From contig CAJQUW010009225.1 of NCBI GenBank assembly GCA_907163375.1, positions 434,001-498,000 on the forward strand: a DNA stretch of 64,000 nucleotides, written 5' to 3'. Of the stretch, positions 48,286-57,964 are shown one piece after another. This stretch comes from Prostheceraeus crozeri. Its lineage: Eukaryota > Platyhelminthes > Polycladida > Euryleptidae. The position numbers were made by a program, and so were the translations under genes. Each line of letters opens with the position of its first letter. Position 1 is the stretch's first letter. Under the pieces are notes generated by a model. It was not told where the DNA came from and ran no database searches. It was given only the letters and a program-made list of their open reading frames with translations.

Positions 48286-51072
48286 TCATTGAAATTCACA
48301 GAGTGAAGTGAATTGTCGAGCCGAGAAAAGACCATATTTGTGAAGCGATTCATTATTCCTTGTGAGAGCCTTTTTTGTGTAACTCATCAAGTCATGCTGA
48401 GAATAACCTCTAGATTTCATGATATTTAGTGTCTTGTTAGTTTTGTGTACAGCGTCTTGTAACTTCGAGCATATTCTACAATATCTGACTACCTGCGACG
48501 CGAAAACATGAAGGGCCATCTGTATTGGGATCATGCTCTCCGGAAAAGTCAGTTGCACCACAGAGAAAGAGAAGTCATCTACCTTGTGATATACTGAAGT
48601 TCTCAAGCTGTTCTGTGAGATTTGTATTTTCACATCAAGGTAAACTACCTCTTTGTTGCTATCACCATTTCTCTGCGCCAACAAGTCAGGTGGATAAATT
48701 CTTTGAAGCAAATAATCAAAGTGTTTATAATTGACAACACATATATCGTCTATGTATCTTGATGTAGGTGATAAGCGTGCTAAATGATATTTCTTAGTTT
48801 TTATCAAATTTTGCATAAAAACATATTCGCAGTGTAAGAGGAATAGGTCAGCTAGGAGTGGACTAGAATTTCCTCCCATTGGAATGCCTTTAATCTGCCT
48901 GAAAACTAATTTACCGAATGTGACGTAGGTCTGTGATAATAGGAAATGTATGGCTTCTTTTAACGTCTGTTTATCAAAACAGTGATAACCATTATATTTT
49001 TTCATTGAGCAAAAGGACTTATCATATCCAATGCAAATAAATTTTCTATTAGAGGAATTAAACACCAAATCCATAATAGCGAACATGTGATCTTCAATCA
49101 ATTTTTGATCAAGTTTCGTATATAAGGTTGAAAAATCGAAAACTTGCAATGAATGAACTTGTGTCGAACTTAATCTGTGTAGAAATTCTTGTGTGGACTT
49201 TATACTCCAGAAGCAATCGAAACCGCTGTTTCTCTTAATTGCCATACAATATCTCTGAAAATTGTCACGCAAAATACTTAAGGCTGAATTTACTTTGATG
49301 GAAAGCTTTTTCGATGTGCATTGTCGTGCTCCTGCTATGAATCTAAATTTGCATGGAGTTTTGTGAAATTTTGGAATCCAATATAATTTTGGTAATTTTC
49401 TGTCTTTTTCACTGATAGATAGTTTAAACTCGCTTTTCATAATTGTTGTGTGTTGCTCAATTACATTCTGCGCTAAAATTTGCTCTGGACCATAGGTATC
49501 ATTACCTGATATGTTCGACGTGGAAATATCAATTCCCAACTCGGCTAAGAGAATTTGGAGATAAAACTTTTTGCAAATGAAGGCATAATTATTAGATACT
49601 TTATCAACTGGCGTAATTATGACGTCATTCTGCAATTCTTTCAGATTTTTGCCCATTTTGTCATTAATCTTGTGTCGATTACTGTGTGCGCGAAATCTAT
49701 TCGAGGATTTCTTGGCAAGATATATTCGATCTTTAATCAGTGCCATGATTCTTGATTTCCACGCTGAGAATAAAGTAGCCTCAAGCTTCTCTTTCTTACT
49801 TATTTTTGTAATATGCTCATCTAATGAATTACTAATTTGAGTTGTTATGGCACTCCAACTAAGGCTTTTGGGGATTCTGTGTTTGGTACCAAAACTGAAG
49901 AGTTGACGTAAGTCTTCATCATCCACAATATCCAGATCACCCGTTATTACGTGACCATAATGTGGGTAAACAAAGGATTGCCTCTTGCTACATGAGCATG
50001 GATTGTTCATGATGTGCATCACATCCTGAAACTTTAGGTTATTCAAAAAACGTCCATAATTGCAAAACTTCAATGCAGTGGGTTTATCTAATTTATAGAA
50101 TATTTTCGGTGGATAACGTTCTTGAATTGTGCTTGGAATTAGCTTGCACACACTGTGATCGCAGAATATAGACATGAGATTGAGTGAGTCTATTGTCTGA
50201 GATTCGAACGGAATGATTATGGTTGCTCGTTCTTTTACATTTTTGTTCTCCGAGTCTAGGTTAAGTTTATTTTGAATGTATGCTGTTAGTACAAATATCA
50301 TCATGTTTGCCTCATCCCTTGTCTTGCCTAGAATGGCTCTTAGCATAGTTTTAGGGAGAGATTTTAGATGATGATAAAACTTTGACATCCTACGCGTCTC
50401 AAAATAATCTTGCAATTCTTGATAGGTATTGTCAAGTTCCATAATACTTGAGCTTTTTCTACCCGATTTTCTTATTCCATGACTCCTTTTTCGTCTGCTA
50501 ATCGGATAACTAAAAAATTGATCATTGGATATGGACTGCTGAGATACACATCCACCTCCTAAAACTCTATCATTCAAACCCAAGGGGTATAAGGTATTGA
50601 GCATCTTGATATGCATGTCTTCCTTGCGGTTGAGCTCTCTGTTTATCTCTTCCGGTGATATGTATATATTGTCATCAACATGATCAATAATTTGCAATTC
50701 AACATCAGTCCAAGAATGATGATCTTGCTTAAAGTGATTGCTAAGATATGTGTTTAAGTGACCTTTTAATACTGAATGACGATGACCATTTAATCTACAA
50801 TGTAGCGGTTGCTTTGTCTGTCCTACATATTGCATTCCACATCTGCTGCATGATATAAGATAAATAACATTTCTACTTTTACAAGTAAAAACACCTGGCT
50901 GATCAAAGATAAACCGATTGCCTGTACTGAAACTTTCGTAGCAATTTTCGGTATTCAAAGATTTACAGCAAAGACATCTATTGCTACCACAAAATCTAAT
51001 GTTTTTCAAAGTAGAGGGCGCTATCCACTCCTTCGCATTAACGTTGAACACTTTTCGTACCATATAAACCAT
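48286..51072 (-). CDS. Penelope-like retroelement polyprotein, N-terminal GIY-YIG (Naiad-like), intact ORF
   Basis: 928 residues uninterrupted from ATG 51,072. N-terminal cysteines (CGSNRCLCC, residues 28-36) lead into a GIY-YIG endonuclease: 'VIYLISCSRCGMQYVGQT' (69-86), 'HCRLNGHRHS' and a later 'RKEDMHIKML' with its Glu. The middle is a long helical region. The reverse transcriptase carries motif A FDFSTLYTKLD (645-655), motif B IKGIPMGGNSSPLLADL (about 727-743) and motif C RYIDDI (772-777). Endonuclease before RT is the permuted order of the Naiad/Chlamys Penelope-like elements; classical Penelope has it at the C-terminus. The open frame suggests recent activity. The element's outer ends are not resolved. 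Confidence 0.9.
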   Translation of the reverse strand: MVYMVRKVFNVNAKEWIAPSTLKNIRFCGSNRCLCCKSLNTENCYESFSTGNRFIFDQPGVFTCKSRNVIYLISCSRCGMQYVGQTKQPLHCRLNGHRHSVLKGHLNTYLSNHFKQDHHSWTDVELQIIDHVDDNIYISPEEINRELNRKEDMHIKMLNTLYPLGLNDRVLGGGCVSQQSISNDQFFSYPISRRKRSHGIRKSGRKSSSIMELDNTYQELQDYFETRRMSKFYHHLKSLPKTMLRAILGKTRDEANMMIFVLTAYIQNKLNLDSENKNVKERATIIIPFESQTIDSLNLMSIFCDHSVCKLIPSTIQERYPPKIFYKLDKPTALKFCNYGRFLNNLKFQDVMHIMNNPCSCSKRQSFVYPHYGHVITGDLDIVDDEDLRQLFSFGTKHRIPKSLSWSAITTQISNSLDEHITKISKKEKLEATLFSAWKSRIMALIKDRIYLAKKSSNRFRAHSNRHKINDKMGKNLKELQNDVIITPVDKVSNNYAFICKKFYLQILLAELGIDISTSNISGNDTYGPEQILAQNVIEQHTTIMKSEFKLSISEKDRKLPKLYWIPKFHKTPCKFRFIAGARQCTSKKLSIKVNSALSILRDNFQRYCMAIKRNSGFDCFWSIKSTQEFLHRLSSTQVHSLQVFDFSTLYTKLDQKLIEDHMFAIMDLVFNSSNRKFICIGYDKSFCSMKKYNGYHCFDKQTLKEAIHFLLSQTYVTFGKLVFRQIKGIPMGGNSSPLLADLFLLHCEYVFMQNLIKTKKYHLARLSPTSRYIDDICVVNYKHFDYLLQRIYPPDLLAQRNGDSNKEVVYLDVKIQISQNSLRTSVYHKVDDFSFSVVQLTFPESMIPIQMALHVFASQVVRYCRICSKLQDAVHKTNKTLNIMKSRGYSQHDLMSYTKKALTRNNESLHKYGLFSARQFTSLCEFQ

Positions 51073-51278
51073 GAGAAAATTTGCCAGAGCCTCGAAAAGA
51101 GCGAGGAATTTGCCGAGGTTGGATTTTCAAATTCCTGCTATCTATTGGCATTTGCGCCTAAGTGACTATGTATGATAATTATTCAGATGTGGGACAAATT
51201 AGGCATTTCGCCAGCTAGCAGAGGTCCAGTAGCGGGGTCGTGAAACCACCTGCATCTGAAGACATACTATCCAAGTAA

Positions 51279-52530
51279 TTCTCATATGATGATGAAAGTC
51301 ATCCCAGTAGCCATTTATAATAGAATATAATGCTTACTAATTTAAATTATTAGTTAAAGTAGTCCTAATGAGGACTGATGGCGTTCTCCAATCCGCAAGT
51401 GTACAAAGGCAATGCTACTGTAACCATTGGATTAATCAGTTCTTAAAAGAACTCAATGTAGCTTTCTCGTGGCAACGAATTAAAATTGATCAGCTTTGGC
51501 CCAATATCTGGTAACAATGGAAATCTTAAGACTTGTACTAATACCATAGATTCCAAACACTGCCGTATACACGTTCAAAACGGACGTCTAATATACTGTA
51601 CCGACTACAGATGCTGACAGTGGAAATAGAATAAGACAATGGTCACCATAGGTTAAGGAAATTAAAAATGGATATTATAAAACAACAGGAAACCGATGAA
51701 TAGAAATTGGAAAAGTGGAGGTAAAATATGAAATACAACGATGCTACTACACCGATTACAAGTGAACTATATCTGACATTCTACACAAAGTGGATAATGG
51801 TAAGAGTGGATATAGTTCACTTGGAAAGTGGATAATGGAGATAAACAATAGAACTACAATGACATTCTACTACACCGAAAGCAATGAAACTATACACACT
51901 ATACCTAAGACTACACATGGAAAATACTATTTCTTCACTTGAATTTGTTATCGCCAGTTTCTTCATCCGTCTATAGTACTTCATGTAATTCCTCATTTCA
52001 TCATTTGAATTACAATACATCAACCACTACTTCAGCTACCGGTTAAGGGATATAAAACATAATACTGCAGTCCGTCAGTCATCAGCAGGTACTCGTCTAG
52101 TTGTGTTTCGACCCCTAACCTGAACACTCAAACCCAGACGAGCGGGGTCCCACACATAGTGGCTGACAAAATACTGAATAGGTAATGATATGTCTTGAAA
52201 GATATGTCACAAAGATAAATCAGACATCATTCAATTGTTGCGTTTCCCACATGTAAACTGATCCTGTCATTAAATTCATCCCATCAATAAATACAGTATG
52301 CTTTTTGCGATCCACACATGTAAACAAATCCTGTACATCAATCTTTGCCTTTTCGATTCCCGCAAGTAAACAGATCCTGTTCATCCTCGAATCCCATAGA
52401 GATGTAATAGCTGTGTGATAAATATGTAATCCGCCTTTGCACAAACTTCGCCTCATACATCAAGACTTAACAATGGGAGCTCTCTCATCTCCCGTAAGCC
52501 ACGCTAAGCGCTCTGTATTCACTCTTCACC
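51279..52530. repeat. Dispersed 1.25-kb repeat, copy 2
   Basis: Same orientation as 20,267-21,510 and nearly identical over its full length, with a small insertion near 51,800 (GATATAGTTCACTT). It sits between the Penelope-like ORF and the upstream 46-bp repeat, so it may have landed in that element or be part of its flank. Confidence 0.7.
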
Positions 52531-52569
52531 GCCCCCATATGATGGCTACAAGTCATTGTTAGTCGTTTA

Positions 52570-52615
52570 TTCATCTATGCAGCAAGGCATTAAGGAAAAT
52601 GTGAGTCGTTTGTTG
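52570..52615. repeat. 46-bp repeat, second copy
   Basis: Direct copy of 48,230-48,275; beyond it the two sites differ. Followed by short GACAGTTGGA repeats. Confidence 0.6.
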
Positions 52616-53664
52616 ACAGTTGGAAGTACAGTTGACAGTTGGACAGTAGATGACAGTTGGAAGTTTTAGATTTTGTATTTTTTTTATATTTCTTTGTATC
52701 TTTTATTCTTCGATGTTCTGTACAGTGCTATATTGATTACTTTTCTTTATCATATGATTATTCTTGATATGTCCTCCATACAACTAGTCGTATTTCCGAT
52801 ATCTTTGGTATTCATGTCAGTTGACAATCTCTGTCTACGCTTCTCCTCGTACATGTCTGAACTGTATTGACCGGTACAGTTGCGCTGCATTCGCTTGATG
52901 ATATCCACCGATGGTGGCACAAAAAATCTGCGTCACATCGACAACTTGTCTGGGTTTTTTTATTACATTCGATTTGGCTAGATGGTATTCATGGTATTCC
53001 TCAACATGAAACAGAAAGCACCCCAAGCCCGTTGTTCCATACAATCGATATCATGCTCATCAATTCCTGGGATCTAGATTGTAGTTTAAAGACATAACGT
53101 ATTTAAAAGTATGTGAAAAACACTTTTTGAAACTTGCTTAAAACCACAGTTATGATAAAACCGCCGTTGAAAACGATGTTGTGAAACAATATACAAAAAG
53201 TACAGTTTGCAAAATCAGTTTTAGAATGCTGTTTCATCCCACGTAATGCAATTGCGCCCGTTTTTAAGCAACAGTGTTAAATAGACTTAATTGAACAAAA
53301 CCCATCCCTTTCTGTCACGTGTTGTAGTTACAACTCGAATACAAACTGTCTAGAATATCTGTGACAGTCACTTTTCCCATCGCCTCAACTTTGACAATCT
53401 ACTACTCTGATCAAACACATCGTTTTTCTATTAAGTTTCATGAATAGCGTTGAGTCAATATAGCTCTCTTCAAACATCGATAAAGTGCTCTCAATTCTGC
53501 AACATATCGATAACCAAGCTCTCCTAGAGAGTGGGCCTTATTTAGTGCTGGTCCTCATATGGGACACCTAATCAGGGACAGGTCTGTATCAGGTATAGGC
53601 CTCCCTGACCATTACACATGAAAGAAAATTTCAAGCTAGGACAGGAAAGAACTCGTTTATTTGT
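52616..53664. other. No gene recognised
   Basis: Starts with three to four GACAGTTGGA-type tandem words (52,613-52,665), then AT-rich DNA without supported genes. Confidence 0.5.
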
Positions 53665-53886
53665 GTGAATTACGGTTGTAAACAAATCAACAGCAGTCTA
53701 TGCCCATTATTCAGGGAATTGCTTTCAATTTTTAACGAATTTTTAGGATGGTATTCTAAACGTCGTCAATATTACCCTGTGATCAAATGCAATGTGGTTC
53801 ACAATTCCCACCCAGTAACAGTACATTCACTTGAGGCTATGGTGGGAGACGAATATGTCTACGATTTAGTTAAGAAGCCGCCTTAA
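53665..53886 (+). CDS. Possible terminal exon of an unknown host protein
   Basis: The open stretch ends 'WYSKRRQYYPVIKCNVVHNSHPVTVHSLEAMVGDEYVYDLVKKPP' then TAA, a well-mixed, protein-like sequence. AATAAA stands about 35 bp after the stop (near 53,919). An acceptor-like ATTTTTAG at 53,739-53,746 could begin the exon, in which case the residues before 'WYSKRR' are intron. The nearest in-frame start is an ATG at 53,665. I do not recognise the family. A decayed transposon piece is the alternative. Confidence 0.35.
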   Translation: MNYGCKQINSSLCPLFRELLSIFNEFLGWYSKRRQYYPVIKCNVVHNSHPVTVHSLEAMVGDEYVYDLVKKPP

Positions 53887-54686
53887 AGTAGTAGATTTAT
53901 GACAAAAACCAAAACCAATAAAAAATAACAATGATAATCTGTCATATTTAAAACAATACCGTATTCTCACAGTGACTATCTTTCTCTACACTTTTCTGAG
54001 AGGGTAATTTTCTCAGAGAGTTTAACAATTTGCGATAAAGATTTACGATACTTCCCATGTTCCTTCAGGACATGAAATCATCAAACACTCATGAAACCGC
54101 TGTTCGAGTGAAATAATTAATGACAAGCGCTTTTTGATACAACTAAACAGAGTTGTTTTACGCTGCGATCTTCACGTGATGAGTTAGATGGGACATAATT
54201 TCATTCTTTTACAATCATCAACATGTGATTTTAAGCAGATGCTCTGTGGAAGTAAGTTAATCACCACTAAAGGATGAAAATCAACGTCTGATTTATCAGA
54301 TGATATTTGGGAAGGAAGAAGTATTTCATATACATATATAATTTCAGCTTCACATTTAATTGCTTTTTATACTTTCTTTAATAATGAATAATAATATATG
54401 TTAAATAAATCAAAAGTTATGAAAACAAAACATGGATTCAGTCTAAAGGTACGTTCACACATGATAGCTGATAGCTGATTGATGACCACTGTTTATCCTG
54501 ATGGCTGATAGTTGACACAACCACTCCTAAAATTAACCGTTCCTGTAAGAAGTGACCTGATCGCTGCTGAGAGTTTCAATTATACCTGCTCTCAGAACCC
54601 GGTCACACTATTATCGTCTATCAACAACTAATCTAAAGATTGTTTATATCTTTGGTTCTTATTTGTGCTGGCGCTTTGAAGTGTGG

Positions 54687-55019
54687 TCACATTTGAGAGT
54701 TGACTATCAGATATTTCATCAGTGGTGGCGATGTAGAACAGTTGAATATTCGTCTCAACACTCCAATTTCCATAAATTTCAGAACAGAAAAGTATGGCCA
54801 CCCCGATTCGCACGTTTTATTTGTGCCTTTACCTAATGTCGACACTTTCATTTTCCTTTGATCGTCATTGAACTGGTTTCGCAGGTTATGATGCTTGCGC
54901 TGTATTTCTTCAACATCGCTTTTCAGCGCAGCTGAGATTGTCTGAAAGACAAGTCTGTGATCGTGTCGCTCCTCTTTAGTCCAACCCGATATTCTCCGTT
55001 CGATACGTCCCACAAACAA
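54687..55019 (-). pseudogene. MADF/Myb-like protein fragment of Harbinger
   Basis: About 110 residues. 'VFQTISAALKSDVEEIQRKHHNLRNQFNDDQRKMKV' and 'ESGWPYFSVLKFM' match the MADF pattern ('W..ia..l......vk.kw.nLR..f..e...'; 'W.yf..l.Fl'). Harbinger elements carry such a DNA-binding protein as a second gene. The frame opens at a TTG after an in-frame stop, so the start is lost or lies in another exon. Confidence 0.55.
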
Positions 55020-56062
55020 TGATGGTTCTCATACATTGCGATCAGAATTTCAGTTAATTCGAATATCTGAGTGACAAACTAGAAGCTGCTGCAAATTCTG
55101 GTGTGGATCGATAATTAGGCCTACCGGTAGGGTAATGAGGTAGCCGCCTCCTCTAAGCAAAAATGACTTTCTAGGAACATATTTACACCAGATTCTACCA
55201 TAGGAAATTCGTGAACTTTAAATGATTGAGGTCAGCATGTCAATAGTGATGAATCAATGGAATATGTTTGTTAAAATTCAAAACAGTAGACTCATTATAT
55301 GGGCAAAGTGCCCCTGAGGCATCTTACCCCTTAAGCATGGGCGCTTAACTCTCCACCCCCCCTATCGGTTATTCCACATCAATATCTTGGTCAATATGTA
55401 CGCGAAATCTAGAAAAATACAGGTTTTAGTCTTGAACACTGATATATAATACACACGCACATATATTCCCTTTTATGAAAATATCTAAATGATATTCGAT
55501 TGCGTCAGATAATCTTTTACATTTGTAAAAGTATTTCAAAAAAAGTAGTATATATGATTAAACTATAGTATTTTATAAACAAATTAAGTGGAACGACTTT
55601 TGAACCTAGCACACTTTGCTCTGAGCAGGCATAGCTCGGAGAGTTAGAATATTCTATATCTCCTCTGACTGCTGAGAAATCAATGGGGTGGAGGAGCACT
55701 TACCTCACTTTACCATATTCATCATTTAAAAGTCTAAAGCACTTGCCGAAATGCACACACAATCTATGATTCTCTCCTCATTTCTATGTGTCTATTAAGA
55801 TAACTCATCAGAAGCATTCTTCTTTGGTGAAATTCGAATACTGATGGATGGATGGACAGACTTTGATCTACAGCCTACTAATACCGAGACTAGACTTTAT
55901 TTATCACAGAATGACATGATCTTGAAACGTCGGGAGTTGTTAACAAAAGGAACGATTAGGCTGATAAATATTCACATTTTCCAATTGTATTATTATGATA
56001 TACGAATATTAAGTCACTATTATTTTAAGAAATGGTTCTTGAAACCTGGTCTGTCGGGTTTT

Positions 56063-56810
56063 TAGTCCGGGAGCTAGCGTGAAGTTGTGCAGGGAACGAG
56101 GTAGTACATAAAACTTTCACATAGCATAGTACACCTCTAACCTACTGCAAAACTTCGCGTCTGCCGGATCAGATCATTTGCTTTTCAGAAATAGAGATGA
56201 TAACAAAATCCTATGTATTTCCAATGGTAAAATTGTGACATTTAAGGTGTTGACTTCATTTTTTCGCATTTTTGCTCATAAAAGTTACATAAATTGGTAT
56301 TTTCTTGAACTGGTTATTATAGAAATCATCTACAGATCATGATCTTTCAAATGAGTTATCATTCAGTGACGGAGGATGAAGTAAAGTGTACAAACAGACA
56401 CTTTTCGTTGGTGTAACTGCAAATTTTAACATAGAAATTTCAGGAAAATTGTTGATATACTTTAACGAAAAGTGTCTGTTTGTACACTTTACTTCATCCT
56501 CCGTCACTGAATGATAGCTCATTTGAAAGATCATGATCTGTAGACAATTTCTATAATAACCAGTTCAACAAAATACCAATTTGTGTAACTTTTATGAGCA
56601 AAAATGCGAAAAAATGAAGTCAACACCTTAAATGTCACAATTTTACCATTGGAAATACATAGGATTTTGTTATCATCTCTATTTCTGAAAAGCAAATGAT
56701 CCGATCCGGCAGACGCGAAGTTTTGCAGTAGGGTAGAGGTGTACTATGCTATGTGAAAGTTTTATGTACTACCTCGTTCCCTGCACAACTTCACGCTAGC
56801 TCCCGGACTA
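56063..56810. mobile_element. Foldback (palindromic) element, 748 bp, nested in Harbinger
   Basis: Arms of about 350 bp (56,063-56,412 and 56,460-56,810) are inverted copies at high identity, starting TAGTCCGGGAGCTAGCGTG. They are separated by about 48 bp of unique DNA. TTAG/CTAA-like or TA flanks are possible, but no longer target duplication is clear. No coding capacity. The whole can fold into one long hairpin. Confidence 0.88.
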
Positions 56811-57568
56811 TTTTTTGGCCATTGATTTCTTACATGACTGAACAATGAAACAATGCTCATATGAAAATTGTACACAACTCAATTTACAACTCAGGAATGA
56901 TAATAACATGCAATCTTAGATATATCAGTTGAAATAATATTATTACCACAACGAATACCATAAAAACATCAATTTGTCAAGCTACCCGAAAATCCTTGTA
57001 CCCTAAAAACATCAATTCAAATAACAGCGAAAGGTTTTAATAACCTATCAAAGAAGGTTGCTGATGAGATGACCCTTTTTTGATTCCCCTATAGTCAGAA
57101 TAAGGTGTTTCGCATGGCTTGATTGCACAAAAAGACAGAGAAGTTAATGAACGCCCGAACATATTGAATTTTATCTATTCTGAGCTCTCAGAACAGTTGA
57201 AATGCATTATGCCTTTACTGATATGATAGACGTTCGAAGCTGATAGTTGAGCTCTTAGGGGTGGTCACATTATATAGAAGTTACTTAGAAGTTTCTATAA
57301 TGTGCAACTATCAGGGCGTTCATCGAAGTTACTATAATGACCCGTTCACAGTATCTCTCAGCTAACACCTATATTTGCCACGCCCGAAATTCTTCGCCGC
57401 CACATCGAAGTTGATAGTTGCTCTCAGGGTTGGCCACACTTGATAGTTGAGCTCGTTATAGCACCTTGATTGACGTTTGAAGTCAGCAACGAAAACCTCA
57501 GTTTAGGCATTTGATTGTCCAATTGCTCAACTATCAGCTATCAGCTCTCATGTGTGAACATACCTTAA

Positions 57569-57960
57569 GGAAAATGCTGACACTTCAAGTAAAAAATGAA
57601 GGAACTTCAATGAGGTAAAGGAGGAAGAAAGGTGCAGTAATTGAATCAAGGTTGCCGACTCATGTGGTGGCCGATATCCAACGAACACATTCCCAAAGTC
57701 GACCGATAACAATTAATTCAGTAAGCTCTACAATCAAATGTTTATAATTCGTCATCCATCCTGATCTCATGCACATTATTTACTTGATCTTTTTATAACA
57801 GGGAATTGTAGCATGACTACGTAGGCCAACTAATGATGACATTGGCATTGCATGTTTCTGCATCATATTTGCCTGATATGCGTCAATCAGGTTTTACTTA
57901 CAAAGTATTCGCTATTTGATATTCTTTACCAGCTCCAAGCAAATAAGTTAACAAGGAATA
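57569..57960. other. Spacer, no gene
   Basis: Nothing recognised between the two transposons. Confidence 0.5.
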
Positions 57961-57964
57961 AATT

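Larger units (their letters stand above)
54447..57565. mobile_element. PIF/Harbinger-like element, 3,119 bp, non-autonomous
   Basis: Ends AGGTACGTTCACACATGA and, inverted on the right, AGGTATGTTCACACATGA, followed on both sides by GATAGCTGATAG-type repeats. TAA at 54,444-54,446 and 57,566-57,568 is the 3-bp target duplication typical of Harbinger. Further inverted CAACTATCA/TGATAGTTG words fill the subterminal DNA. A MADF-like frame is present but no DDE nuclease was found. A foldback element is nested inside. Confidence 0.75.
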
